In this document: in pieces, positions 34,481 through 44,308 of the stretch | How positions within the stretch are numbered: position 1 is the first letter of the stretch | Layout: each line of letters opens with the position of its first letter | Assembly (NCBI RefSeq): GCF_000820185.1 | Contig: NZ_CDCA01000036.1 | Coordinates: forward strand, 372,786-436,785 | Source of the DNA: Aeromonas tecta | GTDB lineage: Bacteria > Pseudomonadota > Gammaproteobacteria > Enterobacterales > Aeromonadaceae | Direction of reading: 5' to 3' | Length of the DNA: 64,000 nucleotides | Made by a program: the position numbers and the translations under genes | The notes under the pieces: generated by a model | Told to the model about the DNA's origin: nothing | What the model saw: the letters and a program-made list of their open reading frames with translations, nothing else | Databases searched by the model: none

Positions 34481-35479
34481 GACCGCCTTTCCTACCGGCT
34501 GCGCCTTAGTCGCAGGCAAGGGATAGTGACAGGCGACCTGATGGGCTAGTTCATCGCATACCCTCAGCTCAGGAGAGACAGTGCGGCACAGCTCAGTGGC
34601 ATAGGGGCAGCGCTGATGAAAATGGCAGCCGCTCGGCGGCGAGATGGGAGATGGCACGTCGCCGCTCAGCAAGACGCGCTGAGTGCGACGACGGGGATCC
34701 GGCACCGGAATGGCCGAGATCAGCGCCTGGGTGTAAGGATGGCGAGGGCTCAAGTAGAGTTGCTGGGCATCCGCCAGCTCGACGATGCGGCCCAGATACA
34801 TGACCGCAACCCGGTCCGAGATATGCTTCACCACCGACAGGTCGTGGGCGATGAAGATGATGGCCAGATTCATCTCTCGCTGCAGGCTGAGCAGCAGGTT
34901 CACTATCTGCGACTGCACCGACACATCCAGCGCCGACACCGCCTCGTCGCACACCAGCAGCTTGGGCTTGAGCGCGATGGCGCGGGCGATACCGATGCGT
35001 TGGCGCTGACCGCCTGAGAACTCGTGGGGATAGCGATCCACCGCGCTCTTTGGCAAACCGACCTTGTCGAGCAGCTCCAGCACCCAGCCGCGTCGCTGCT
35101 CGTCGTTGCCTTTGCCGTGGATGATGAAGGGCTCCTCCAGGATCTGGCCGACCGTGTGGCGGCTGTTGAGCGATTCCGCCGGATCCTGAAACACGATCTG
35201 CATCTCCTGGCGTAGGGAGCGCATCTCCCGTGCCGACAGCTGGGTGATGTCGCGCCCCTCGAAGCTTACTTGCCCCGCCGTGGGTTCAAACAGCTTGAGC
35301 AGGGCGCGCCCCAGGGTCGATTTGCCACAGCCAGATTCGCCCACCAGCCCCAGCGTCTCGCCCTGCTGCAGTTCAAAACTGATGCCATCCACCGCATAGA
35401 CGGTGTATTGCTTGCGAAGAAAGCCTCCACCTAGATGAAAGTGCTGCTTCAAATTCCGCACCGACAACAACGCCGTCAT
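34478..35479 (-). CDS. Peptide ABC transporter ATP-binding protein (OppF/DppF type)
   Basis: A 333-residue ABC ATPase. Walker [15 protein letters not shown], signature [15 protein letters not shown], Walker [13 protein letters not shown], and the H-loop in [11 protein letters not shown]. The C-terminal oligopeptide-type extension has the Cys-rich [15 protein letters not shown] segment. It pairs with the OppD-type ATPase just upstream, overlapping by ATGA. In E. coli Yej transport the two ATPase halves are a single protein (YejF); here they are two genes. Confidence 0.9.
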   Translation of the reverse strand: MTALLSVRNLKQHFHLGGGFLRKQYTVYAVDGISFELQQGETLGLVGESGCGKSTLGRALLKLFEPTAGQVSFEGRDITQLSAREMRSLRQEMQIVFQDPAESLNSRHTVGQILEEPFIIHGKGNDEQRRGWVLELLDKVGLPKSAVDRYPHEFSGGQRQRIGIARAIALKPKLLVCDEAVSALDVSVQSQIVNLLLSLQREMNLAIIFIAHDLSVVKHISDRVAVMYLGRIVELADAQQLYLSPRHPYTQALISAIPVPDPRRRTQRVLLSGDVPSPISPPSGCHFHQRCPYATELCRTVSPELRVCDELAHQVACHYPLPATKAQPVGKAV

Positions 35480-36471
35480 ATCGTCAACTCCTTCCAGTGA
35501 TGGCAGGCAACCCCGTGTCGCTCGGTCAGCTGCTCGGTGGCCGGGTTGGTCCGCACACAGAGATCGGTGGCGTGGGGGCAGCGATTGGAGAAACGGCAAC
35601 CCGCCGGCATCTCGTGCAGGGCGGGCACCTGACCCTTGATGGTCTTGAGCAGGCTCTTTGGCACGTCGTCGAGGCGCGGGATCGAGGCCATCAGACCATG
35701 GGTATAAGGATGGCGCGGATGATCAAACAGCTCATAGATATCGGCCCGCTCCACCGCCCGGCCGGCGTACATCACCACCACCTCGTCGCACAGCTCGGCC
35801 ACCACCCCGAGATCGTGGGTGATGAAGATGATGGCCATGCCGGTCTGGGCCTGCAGTTCCTTCATCAACTCCAGGATCTGGGCCTGGATGGTCACATCCA
35901 GCGCCGTGGTCGGCTCGTCGCAGATGAGCAAATCCGGCTCGCAGGCGAGTGCCATGGCGATCATCACCCGCTGGCGCATGCCACCGGACAAGTTATGGGG
36001 ATAGACGCCAAAGCGCGTCTCGGGCTCCGGGATCCCCACCCGCTGCAACATGGCGATGGCCGCCGCCTTGCGCTGCGCCCTGTGGTAGTCGGGCCTGTGC
36101 AGGCTGAATACCTCCATCAGCTGAGCCCCGACCGTCTGCACCGGATTCAGGGCCGTCATCGGCTCCTGGAAGATCATGGAGATGCGGTTGCCGCGCACCT
36201 TGTACATCTGCTGTGGCGGCAGCGACAGCAACTCCTCCCCCTGCAAGCGGATGGATCCGGCGACGACCCGACCATGGGGCTTGGGCAAGAGTCCCATGAT
36301 GGCCAGCGCGGTGACGCTCTTGCCGCAACCGGATTCGCCGACGATGCCGAGGGTCTGCCCCGGCGCCACGGTGAAGCTGACCCCGTCCAGCACCTTGATG
36401 GTGCCGTCATCGACGGTGAACGCCACCTCGAGATCACTTACCTCGAGGATCGGGCCTTCAGTCTTGGCCAT
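35476..36471 (-). CDS. Peptide ABC transporter ATP-binding protein (OppD/DppD type)
   Basis: A 331-residue ABC ATPase: Walker [15 protein letters not shown], signature [15 protein letters not shown], Walker [14 protein letters not shown]-loop FITHDLGVV, and the Cys-rich C-terminal [21 protein letters not shown] six bases before the ATG at 36471 fixes the start; a start 15 codons earlier would overlap the binding-protein gene. It works as a heterodimer with the following ATPase, powering the two permeases. Confidence 0.92.
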   Translation of the reverse strand: MAKTEGPILEVSDLEVAFTVDDGTIKVLDGVSFTVAPGQTLGIVGESGCGKSVTALAIMGLLPKPHGRVVAGSIRLQGEELLSLPPQQMYKVRGNRISMIFQEPMTALNPVQTVGAQLMEVFSLHRPDYHRAQRKAAAIAMLQRVGIPEPETRFGVYPHNLSGGMRQRVMIAMALACEPDLLICDEPTTALDVTIQAQILELMKELQAQTGMAIIFITHDLGVVAELCDEVVVMYAGRAVERADIYELFDHPRHPYTHGLMASIPRLDDVPKSLLKTIKGQVPALHEMPAGCRFSNRCPHATDLCVRTNPATEQLTERHGVACHHWKELTI

Positions 36472-36502
36472 GGCCGCACCTCCCTTGTCTATCGTCTCAG
36501 CC

Positions 36503-38320
36503 TCAATGGTGCGCATAGGTCTTGTCGAGCAGGTTGATGGGGGCCAGCGCCTCGCCCGCCTCCTTGGCCTTCAAGGTCTCTTCCTTCAGTTTGGGATCGA
36601 TCCAGAGCAGACCGCCGCTGCTGTGGGGGTAGCCATCCATCGGCCAGTAGAGCTGATCCGGGGTGTTCTTGGTGGCCGGTACCTCGGGCAGCATGACATA
36701 GCGCCAGCTACTGGCCCGCACGTAGTTGAGCTGCACGCCGGGCACGAAGATGGCCAAGTCATAGATACGCTGCTGGATCTGGCGGGAGAGCCCGGCCCGC
36801 TTGGCGGTGTCGAATTCCACGTCATAGGCGTCGATCAGGGCGTCGAGTTCCTTGTCCGCCACGTTGAACAGATTGTTGGTCTGCGGCTTGTTGGCGTTAT
36901 CCGAGTGGAACGACTCCCAGTATTGGGGATAGAGGCCACCGCCGCCCCAGCCGAGCCAGGCCGCCTCGTGTTTTTTCTCCAGCATCACCTTGAAGCCGGT
37001 GGCGCCATCCACCAGGTTCAGCTCCAGATCCAGGCCCGCCTTCTTGGCCTCCTCCTTGAGCACGGTCAGCCGCTTGGAGTGCTCCGGGGTGGTGTAGGTG
37101 ATGGCCAGGGTGAGCCGCTCTCCCTTGTCGTTTTGCAAGATGCCATCCGGCCCTGACTTGGTGTAGCCCCCCTTGGCGAAGTACTCCCGTGCCTTGGTCA
37201 CGTCATAGGCCCGCTCTGCCAGTTTCATGTCGGTGAAGTCACCAAAACCCGAGCCGAAGGTGGTGGCGCGGTCGTAGTCACCCCGCAGTACCGTCTTGAT
37301 CATCTTGTCGAGGTTCATGGCATGCTGGATACCGAGGCGCACATTGAGATCCGCCAGCTTGGGGTTGGTCAGGTTGAGGTGCAGCCCCTGCCCGCCCTGC
37401 TTGGTGTCGGTCATGGCCATCACCTTCTGCACATAGCCTTTCTTGTATTCCGGGGTCACCGCCTTCTCGTGCCACCAGTTGGGCAAAATCATCTCGAAGG
37501 TGTCGAGCTCCCCCTTCAGGAAGTAGCGAAACGCGATGTTGTGATCCCGAATAACCTGCACCTTGATGGTATCGACGTTGAACCTGTGCTGGTTGTAGCG
37601 ATCGTTCTGGGCCCACCAGTTCGGCTGCTTGCTGAAGGTAATGGATTTGCCCTTCTTCACCTCGGTCATCACATAGGGGCCCGTGGTCGGCACCAGGGCC
37701 CAGTTGTACTGCTTCACCCAGTTGGGGCTCAGCTTGTAGTAGTGCTTGGGCTGGGGCCAGAGCTCGGTGGTGTTGAGCAGGTCCAGCCTGGCCTTGCGGT
37801 TGCCCGACTTCACCAAAATGGTGTGCGCGTCTATCTTCTCCACCGCCACGATTTCGGTGCTGTAGTAGTTGTTGTACCAGGGGGCTCGAATGTCCTTTGA
37901 GCGCATCATCTCGTAGCCGAAAGTGTAGTCATCGGCGGTGACCGGTTTACCGTCAGACCAGGTGGCGCGGGGATCCAGCTTGAAGTAGACGGTCTGGCTG
38001 TCCGGCGCAATGCTCCAGGCACTCGCCAGCGACGCTATGGGGTTGCCGGTATTGGGATGAAAGCTGATGAGCCGCAGCTGGTTGTCCTGGATGAAGGAGC
38101 GGAACGAGCCGTTGGAATCCGGCCCCACGGTGCGAAACGTCAGCGGAAAGCTGTCGATAAACAGGTTGAGGGTGCCGCCGGGTAATGCCTTGGGGGAGGC
38201 GAACAGGGGATCCGTGTCGTTGGTTTCCCACTTGATATCCGCGGGCAGGCTGGCGGCCCAGACGCCGGTGCCGTTGACCAGCAGCAAGAGAACACCCATC
38301 CACTTTATTTTATTCTGCAT
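36503..38320 (-). CDS. Peptide ABC transporter substrate-binding protein (YejA-like, SBP family 5)
   Basis: A 605-residue periplasmic protein with a signal peptide ([15 protein letters not shown]). The SBP_bac_5 fold is recognisable from [50 protein letters not shown] and [10 protein letters not shown]. Size is close to E. coli YejA (microcin C/peptide uptake), larger than OppA/DppA. It is the third gene of the operon, 97 bases after the second permease; the gap contains no gene and may allow separate expression. AAGGAAG precedes the ATG. Confidence 0.88.
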   Translation of the reverse strand: MQNKIKWMGVLLLLVNGTGVWAASLPADIKWETNDTDPLFASPKALPGGTLNLFIDSFPLTFRTVGPDSNGSFRSFIQDNQLRLISFHPNTGNPIASLASAWSIAPDSQTVYFKLDPRATWSDGKPVTADDYTFGYEMMRSKDIRAPWYNNYYSTEIVAVEKIDAHTILVKSGNRKARLDLLNTTELWPQPKHYYKLSPNWVKQYNWALVPTTGPYVMTEVKKGKSITFSKQPNWWAQNDRYNQHRFNVDTIKVQVIRDHNIAFRYFLKGELDTFEMILPNWWHEKAVTPEYKKGYVQKVMAMTDTKQGGQGLHLNLTNPKLADLNVRLGIQHAMNLDKMIKTVLRGDYDRATTFGSGFGDFTDMKLAERAYDVTKAREYFAKGGYTKSGPDGILQNDKGERLTLAITYTTPEHSKRLTVLKEEAKKAGLDLELNLVDGATGFKVMLEKKHEAAWLGWGGGGLYPQYWESFHSDNANKPQTNNLFNVADKELDALIDAYDVEFDTAKRAGLSRQIQQRIYDLAIFVPGVQLNYVRASSWRYVMLPEVPATKNTPDQLYWPMDGYPHSSGGLLWIDPKLKEETLKAKEAGEALAPINLLDKTYAHH

Positions 38321-38417
38321 ATTCGACTTCCTTGTCATTATCTATGCTGCCATGACTTACTTTATTAAGAGTTAAATAACACCAACCCATGCACTACCGG
38401 TATCTCATATCATGCCA

Positions 38418-39467
38418 TCACTGGTAGCGGGTGAACTGGCGCGGGTCGAACGCCTCCCGAATGGCCTCACCGATAAAGGAGACCATGATCAGCACCAGGC
38501 TCACCGCCGCCACCACCGAGCTCACTATCCAGATGGCATCCAGATTGTTGATGCCCTGAGAGAGCAGTTCCCCCCAGCTGGGGGTGGGCGGCGCCAGCCC
38601 GAAGCCCAGGTAATCCAGCGCGGTCAGGGTGGAGATGTTGCCCACCACGGCGAAGGGCGCCAGGGTGACCACCATCATCAGGGTGTTGGGCAGAATGTGG
38701 TAGAAGATGATGCGCCGGGTGCTCGCCCCCTGGGCCCGCGCCGCCATCACATAGTCCCTCGCCCGCTCCTTGTAGGTGAGGGTGCGCATGTACCAGGTGA
38801 TCCCCATCCAGCCGAACAGCACGTTGATGCCGACAAACAGGCCGAAGTTCGGCTTGGCCAAGGAGACCAAAATCATGATGACGTAGAGGAAGGGCACCTG
38901 GGACCAGATCTCGATAAAGCGCTGTAACACCAGGTCAAAGCGCCCACCAAGAAAGCCCATCATGCAGCCGACGCTGACCCCGATGACGTAGCTCGCCACC
39001 AGGGTGATAAAGGCAAAACCGATGGCGATGCGAAAGCCGTACACCAGGCGCGCCAGCACGTCGCGACCGCTGGTGTCGGTGCCGAAGAAGTGACGCTCAC
39101 CGAGGCTGGGGGCGTAGGGCGGATAGACATCCTGCTTGAAGTCCTGCTCATAGGGGTTCCAGGGCACCGGCGGCAGCAGCACCCAGTCCCCCTTTCCTTC
39201 CTTCTCCAACTTGGTTTGCAACTGGCGGTAGTTGGTCTCGTATTGATAATCCAGCCCGAACTGCTGGCCTGGGATCACATCGCCGTAGGTCGGGAAATAC
39301 AGATCCCCCTGATAACTCACCACCAGCGCCCGACTGTTGACCAAGAGCTCCGCCAACAGGGAGACGAGCACCAGGGCCGTGAAGATGATAAAGGAGTAGT
39401 AGCCACGCTTGATGGATTTGAAGCGCTTGAGTTTTTTCAGGGTGACCGGGTTGAGATGCAGGTTCAT
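38418..39467 (-). CDS. Peptide ABC transporter permease (YejE-like)
   Basis: A 349-residue inner-membrane permease. The first helix (YYSFIIFTALVLVSLLAELLVN) is followed by a long periplasmic loop with GDLYFPTYGD, typical of YejE. The binding-protein-dependent transport domain includes FFGTDTSGRDVLARLVYGFRIA cut by a helix, and the ATPase-contacting loop EAA-type segment MAARAQGASTRRIIFYHILP. It starts two bases after the first permease gene, so the pair is coupled. Confidence 0.92.
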   Translation of the reverse strand: MNLHLNPVTLKKLKRFKSIKRGYYSFIIFTALVLVSLLAELLVNSRALVVSYQGDLYFPTYGDVIPGQQFGLDYQYETNYRQLQTKLEKEGKGDWVLLPPVPWNPYEQDFKQDVYPPYAPSLGERHFFGTDTSGRDVLARLVYGFRIAIGFAFITLVASYVIGVSVGCMMGFLGGRFDLVLQRFIEIWSQVPFLYVIMILVSLAKPNFGLFVGINVLFGWMGITWYMRTLTYKERARDYVMAARAQGASTRRIIFYHILPNTLMMVVTLAPFAVVGNISTLTALDYLGFGLAPPTPSWGELLSQGINNLDAIWIVSSVVAAVSLVLIMVSFIGEAIREAFDPRQFTRYQ

Positions 39468-39469
39468 GG

Positions 39470-40495
39470 TCAGTCTCCAAACCGCACGCGTGGATCCACG
39501 AAGGCCACACAGATATCGGAGATGATATTGCCCACCAGCATCAGCATGGAGGTGATGGCCAGGATCCCCATGACGGTGGGGTAATCCCGCTCGACGATGG
39601 CCTCGTAGCCGAGCAGGCCGATGCCGTCGATGTTGAAGATGGTCTCGATGAGAAAGGAGCCGCCGAAGAAGACGGTCAGCACCGATCCTAAGTGGCTGGC
39701 GATGGGGATCAGGCTGTTGCGCATGGCGTGATGGGTGACCGCCTTGCGAAACGGCAGTCCCTTGGCCACGGCGGTGCGCACGTAATCCGCCGACAGATTC
39801 TCCATCAGGCTGTTCTTCATGGTCATGGTGAGGATGGCAAAGTCGCCGATGGCGTAGGCGATAAGTGGCAGCAGGGCGTGGCTGAACAGCACCCGGATCT
39901 GCTCCCAGGCACCTTGCGCCGAATCAAACTCGTCCCCCGGAAAGCCCCCCATGGGCAGCCACTCCAGGTGGAAGGCGAATACCGTGATGAGGAAGATCCC
40001 CACCACGTAGGCGGGCAGCGCATAGGCCATGTAGATGAGCATGGAGCTTAAGGAATCGAAGCGGCTGTTGTGCTTGAGCGCCTTGGCCACCCCGAGCGGG
40101 ATGGAGACGGCGTAGCTGAGCAGGAAGGTCGCCAGCCCGAAGAAGGCGGTGACCGGCAGTCTGTCCTTGATGAGATCCCACACCGGCTCGTAGTAGCGGG
40201 TCGACTCCCCCAGATCCAGCACCACCAGTTTCTGCAACCACTCCCAATAGGCAGTCAGCATGGGCTTGTCCAGACCGTAGAAGGCCTTGAGCTCCTCGAT
40301 CTGTTCATCGGAGAGCGCCTGGGCCCCCTTGCTACCGCTGGAGCGGACTGTCTCATTTTGTGATACCTGCGCCTGCAACAGCATGCGCTCGACCGGGCCA
40401 CCCGGCACGAAGCGGGTGATGCAAAAGACCAGCAGGGTGATCCCGAGAAAGGTCGGGATGATGAGCAGCATCCGGCGCAGGAAATACGACAGCAT
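39470..40495 (-). CDS. Peptide ABC transporter permease (YejB/DppB-like)
   Basis: A 341-residue permease with six membrane helices. It begins LSYFLRRMLLIIPTFLGITL, the family's hallmark start, and has the ATPase-contact loop YVRTAVAKGLPFRKAVTHHA. It is the first gene of the operon. GAGG lies seven bases before the ATG at 40495; an upstream start ten codons earlier is less likely. The promoter should lie in 40496-40700. Confidence 0.92.
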   Translation of the reverse strand: MLSYFLRRMLLIIPTFLGITLLVFCITRFVPGGPVERMLLQAQVSQNETVRSSGSKGAQALSDEQIEELKAFYGLDKPMLTAYWEWLQKLVVLDLGESTRYYEPVWDLIKDRLPVTAFFGLATFLLSYAVSIPLGVAKALKHNSRFDSLSSMLIYMAYALPAYVVGIFLITVFAFHLEWLPMGGFPGDEFDSAQGAWEQIRVLFSHALLPLIAYAIGDFAILTMTMKNSLMENLSADYVRTAVAKGLPFRKAVTHHAMRNSLIPIASHLGSVLTVFFGGSFLIETIFNIDGIGLLGYEAIVERDYPTVMGILAITSMLMLVGNIISDICVAFVDPRVRFGD

Positions 40496-40703
40496 GGTGA
40501 AACCTCGTCCTTGTTGTGCTTGCATGGCGTTTCAATCCGCGAAACGCCCTCTCCTCACTGGCATGGCTCATCGATGGATCCCATACAACTCCAATGAGTC
40601 GCAGATGCGGATCTCAAAGCTCTGCCCGTTAACGCTACTTTAGAACGAACATCTTGAATAGCCCCGACTTTTTAGTGCGTCGCTCAGCCAGACCCTGACC
40701 GCC

Positions 40704-40732
40704 ATAAAAAATCCGGAGCCAGGCTCCGGATT
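40704..40732 (-). terminator. Terminator of the chitinase gene
   Basis: A long near-palindromic stem (AATCCGGAGCC with its complement at 40722-40732) is followed on the reverse strand by TTTTTT. Confidence 0.85.
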
Positions 40733-40783
40733 GGGTTGTCTCGTTGCGGGTATCGCGGCTGCGACACCCGCTTGTGGTCAGAC

Positions 40784-43700
40784 TCAGTAGTTGCACACCA
40801 ACTTCCAGCTGCCGTCGCCCGCCTTGGGCTCGGAGCTGGTCCACCAGTTGGCCTGCCAGACTGCCTTGCCATTGGTCACGCGATCGTTGGCATTGGCGTG
40901 ATCGCCCTGCGGCCAGCTCGGATAGGCCGGATAGCTCGCCGGGTTGACGCTCTGGCTGCTGCAGGTCGTGCCACCGGTACCACCATCACCGCCGCCCGTG
41001 CCCACGACCGCCTCGGCCAGGGCCGGGAAGTCAGCCTTCAGACCAATGGTCTGAGTGCCGACAATCAGGCGCACGCCGCTCGGTACACCCGCCGCCGGCA
41101 GGTAGTAGGTCATGGCCACTTCGACGTCGGAGCCCGGCGCCCAGGCTTTCCAGGTCGGCAGCGTCATGGCCACCTTGTGGAAGTCCTTCTCATTGGCGAT
41201 GCCGTCGGAGTTCTGGTTGCCACCGCTCTCGACCACCTTCAGCCCCATGCCGCTCTGATCCGTGATGGTGTCAGAGGTGGAAGTGGGCACCAGGAACTCG
41301 ATGCGAGTGCCGCCCGGAATGGTCTGGGTCGACTTGTTCGTCAGTTTGAGCGTGGGGTTAATCGGGTAGTTCGAATCCCCTTCCTTGAAGCCGGTGAGGC
41401 TCACGCCGATGTCGAGCTGGGCCGCCGGTGCCGGCAAATCATTCTGTTTCAGGTTCGCCTTGCTCGCCTTGCTGAACTTCTCATACGCCAGGCTGGTGAG
41501 CGTGCTGCCCATCACATACTCGTTCTTGGCCGGATCGAACGCATAGTCCCCCGCCATCTCCCAGAACATGACGCCCCCCAGACCGCGCTTGACGATGTAG
41601 TCCAGCTTCTTGCCCATGGACTCTTCATCTTCGGTGGAGAGGAACACCTTCTTCTGCTCGTTCCACAACCAAGGCGCCTGCGCCTTGTCGTCGTAGTAGC
41701 GCACGTACTGGCCCTGGATCACGTCAGCCGGATCGTTGGGATCCAGACCCCAGGCAGTGCCATAGCTCGGCAGCGTAGTGATGCCGAGGCTGGCCGCATG
41801 CTCCAGGTTCTTGGCGTGCCACATGGGCACGGCACCGGCGCCGACTTCCTTGCCGTTCTTGTCCAGATCGTGCCAGATGTTGTCGATGCCAACCGCCCCG
41901 TTACCGCAGGGGATGGTGCTGCCACCGGTGCCCGGCTGGCAGTTGCTCTGGCTCGGCAGGGCCGCCTTGCCGTTAAGACCATGGGTCCCGCCGGTCACCC
42001 CTTGCCAGCCACGGGTGTAATAGGGCACACCTATGTTGATCTTGCCAGCTGCCAGGGCGCCACGGAAGTAGTGCGCCGCCCAGGCCGAGTTCAGGTAGCC
42101 GATGGCGCCGTACTGGGCCTGACTGTAGACACCCCACTGGGCCAGCTCGGGATCCGCCTTGTTGTCAAACAGGGCGGCGTTGTGAGCCACGAAGTTGTTC
42201 CAGGCACCGTGGAAGTCATAGGTCATCAGGTTGACGTAATCCAGGTACTGGGTGACCTGGAAGTTCTCCATACCGCGCAGCAGATAGGCCGACGCCGGCG
42301 AGGCGATGGTCAGCATGTACTTGCGACCATCCTCGGTACCGGCGTTGTCGAGCCGCGCCCGCAGGGTCTTCATCAACACTTCATAGTTGGCAAACAGCTT
42401 GGCCCGGCACTGGTTGGAGAGTGGGAAGTCGTTGGGGTTGCCCGCATCCTTCATGGAGGTGGGGTACTCATAATCCACGTCCACACCGTCGAAGCCGTAT
42501 TGGCGGATGAAGCTCACCGCCGAATCGGCAAAGGCGTTGATGCCGGCGGTATTCACCGAGCAGTCACCCTTGGTGGTGGCGGTGTAGAAGCCACGGGTAT
42601 CGGCCCAGCCCCCCACCGAGATCAGGGTCTTCACGTCCGGATACTGTTTCTTGTACTTGGAGAGCAGGTTGAAGTGGCCCTGATAGGCGAACTCCGGATC
42701 CATCTCGGCGCCCGGCACCCCGCTCCAGGTCATCTTGGTGGCGGCATCATCGACCTTGATCAGGTGGCTCTGCTCGTCTACCCCGGCGAAGGCGTAGTTG
42801 ATGTGGGTGATCTTGTCCCAAGGAATGTCGTTCACCAGATAGGCGGGCAGGCCGTTCTTGCCGGTACGCCAGGAGGTGAAATAGCCGATGACGCGGCGGG
42901 CGTGGTCATCCCCCATGCACTCGCTGCCATCGGCGCGATAGACCTGACGAACATCGCAAGAAAGATTCCCGCCGGTGGGCGGCAGGGCCGCTTCTTCCAC
43001 CTGCACATCGACCTGGGTCGATTCGCCGACCAGGTTGGCCTTGTCGGTGGCCACCAGTTTGAGACCGGCCACCCCTTTGTTTTGCGGCGTCCAGTTCAGC
43101 TGCCAGGGGGCGCTGGTGTCCTCGCCCACCTTCTGGCCGTTCACGAAGAGCTCGACCTTGGCCACGTCGTTGTTGGCGTCGGTGACATTGCCACTCACCG
43201 AGACGCTGCGGCCCAGGGTCAGCTTGGCACCGGCAGCCGGGCTAGCGATGCTCACCTTGGGCGCCTCTGGCGCCACCACGGCGCTGACATTGAAGCTGGC
43301 ACTGGCCTCGCTCAAGACCTTGCCATCTTTGTCCAGCCCACGGGATTTCAACTGATGGGCACCGACACCGCTGGCGGTCCAGCTCGCCGACCAGGGGGCC
43401 GCGCTGCTCACCGCCACTTGTGCGCCATCGATCAGGTACTCGACCTTGACCAGGGAGCTGCTGTTGCCAGCCAGGCTTACCGCCAGGGCCACCGGGGCCC
43501 CTTCGTTGAAAGCGCTACCAACCGCAGGCGAGCTGATGGCGAGGGTCATGCCCGGCGCCGTGCTGCCATCGGTGAAGGGTTTCCAGGCATCGGTCCAGAC
43601 CGCGCCCACGCCGGGGGCATAGTGGTAGGGCGAGGCGCCACACCAGCCGGAGTAGGGAAATTCTTTGCATTCATAGAGATTGCCGACGTTGCTGACGACA

Positions 43701-43819
43701 TCGCCAGCCTTGTAGGCGGTACCGGCCTGATAGGCGGGATAGGCGGCCTGCGCCCAGGCGGGCACGGCCGCGAGGGCAACCAGCATGGCGAGCCTGCTGG
43801 GCCTGAGGATCTGTTGCAT
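40784..43819 (-). CDS. Secreted multidomain GH18 chitinase
   Basis: A 1011-residue exoenzyme. Signal peptide 1 to about 25 (cut after AWAQA); N-terminal CBM5/12-like chitin-binding module about 27-83; two Ig-like modules about 92-182 and 187-276; a GH18 catalytic domain about 307-775 with the DXXDXDXE motif DGVDVDYE (Asp444, Asp447, Asp449, Glu451); a beta-rich C-terminal module; and a second CBM5/12 at about 955-1011 (AVWQANWWTSSEP). It degrades chitin outside the cell, probably via type II secretion. ATG 43819 starts the signal peptide. Confidence 0.94.
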   Translation of the reverse strand: MQQILRPSRLAMLVALAAVPAWAQAAYPAYQAGTAYKAGDVVSNVGNLYECKEFPYSGWCGASPYHYAPGVGAVWTDAWKPFTDGSTAPGMTLAISSPAVGSAFNEGAPVALAVSLAGNSSSLVKVEYLIDGAQVAVSSAAPWSASWTASGVGAHQLKSRGLDKDGKVLSEASASFNVSAVVAPEAPKVSIASPAAGAKLTLGRSVSVSGNVTDANNDVAKVELFVNGQKVGEDTSAPWQLNWTPQNKGVAGLKLVATDKANLVGESTQVDVQVEEAALPPTGGNLSCDVRQVYRADGSECMGDDHARRVIGYFTSWRTGKNGLPAYLVNDIPWDKITHINYAFAGVDEQSHLIKVDDAATKMTWSGVPGAEMDPEFAYQGHFNLLSKYKKQYPDVKTLISVGGWADTRGFYTATTKGDCSVNTAGINAFADSAVSFIRQYGFDGVDVDYEYPTSMKDAGNPNDFPLSNQCRAKLFANYEVLMKTLRARLDNAGTEDGRKYMLTIASPASAYLLRGMENFQVTQYLDYVNLMTYDFHGAWNNFVAHNAALFDNKADPELAQWGVYSQAQYGAIGYLNSAWAAHYFRGALAAGKINIGVPYYTRGWQGVTGGTHGLNGKAALPSQSNCQPGTGGSTIPCGNGAVGIDNIWHDLDKNGKEVGAGAVPMWHAKNLEHAASLGITTLPSYGTAWGLDPNDPADVIQGQYVRYYDDKAQAPWLWNEQKKVFLSTEDEESMGKKLDYIVKRGLGGVMFWEMAGDYAFDPAKNEYVMGSTLTSLAYEKFSKASKANLKQNDLPAPAAQLDIGVSLTGFKEGDSNYPINPTLKLTNKSTQTIPGGTRIEFLVPTSTSDTITDQSGMGLKVVESGGNQNSDGIANEKDFHKVAMTLPTWKAWAPGSDVEVAMTYYLPAAGVPSGVRLIVGTQTIGLKADFPALAEAVVGTGGGDGGTGGTTCSSQSVNPASYPAYPSWPQGDHANANDRVTNGKAVWQANWWTSSEPKAGDGSWKLVCNY

Positions 43820-44308
43820 CTTGTTATCTTCCTTGTTGGTCTTGGCTTTTATGACCGGGCAAAGCGCAACAGCAACAGGCGAAATCGGGTCGACAACAGG
43901 CCATGGACGGGGCCACATACCCTCATGTCACCCTGGGGAGCCCCGCTCTCTGTCATCGCTGACAGACGGGAGGCTTTGCGTCCCGGCATCACTGCCGGTT
44001 TGCCCTTTACCTGGGTTCCGTGAGGAACAGCCCGAGTATAGGAAGCAAGTCAGCAACTCTCAATCTTCATTCTCAAAGAGAAATATGTAAACGCTGCCGC
44101 GCTCACACAATTTCAGCTTAGATGTAATGATATTTTTATCATTAATTTCATATCGTTAGCTGTGTCATAAAAACAGAAACAGCCTCTTTTGCTTCCCCAT
44201 AATGTGCGCTGCTTCACTGGTATGAGCAGCCAGAAGTGTGACAATGCGCGCCCTTGGTTCAGGCACCAAGGCTATGGAAACACTGGCAAAAATAAAAAAG
44301 GAAACACA
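43820..44308. promoter_or_regulatory. Divergent promoter region between chitinase and nuclease genes
   Basis: About 490 bases without a supported gene; the centre (44080-44200) is AT-rich and should carry both promoters. I find no clean operator for a named regulator. Confidence 0.5.

Noticed and set aside
40736..44023. Very long open frame (over 1000 codons) antisense to the chitinase gene
   Set aside because: It is the mirror of a strongly supported GH18 gene. GC-rich codon use leaves the opposite strand open, the translation is low-complexity Gly/His/Arg-rich, and it matches no family.
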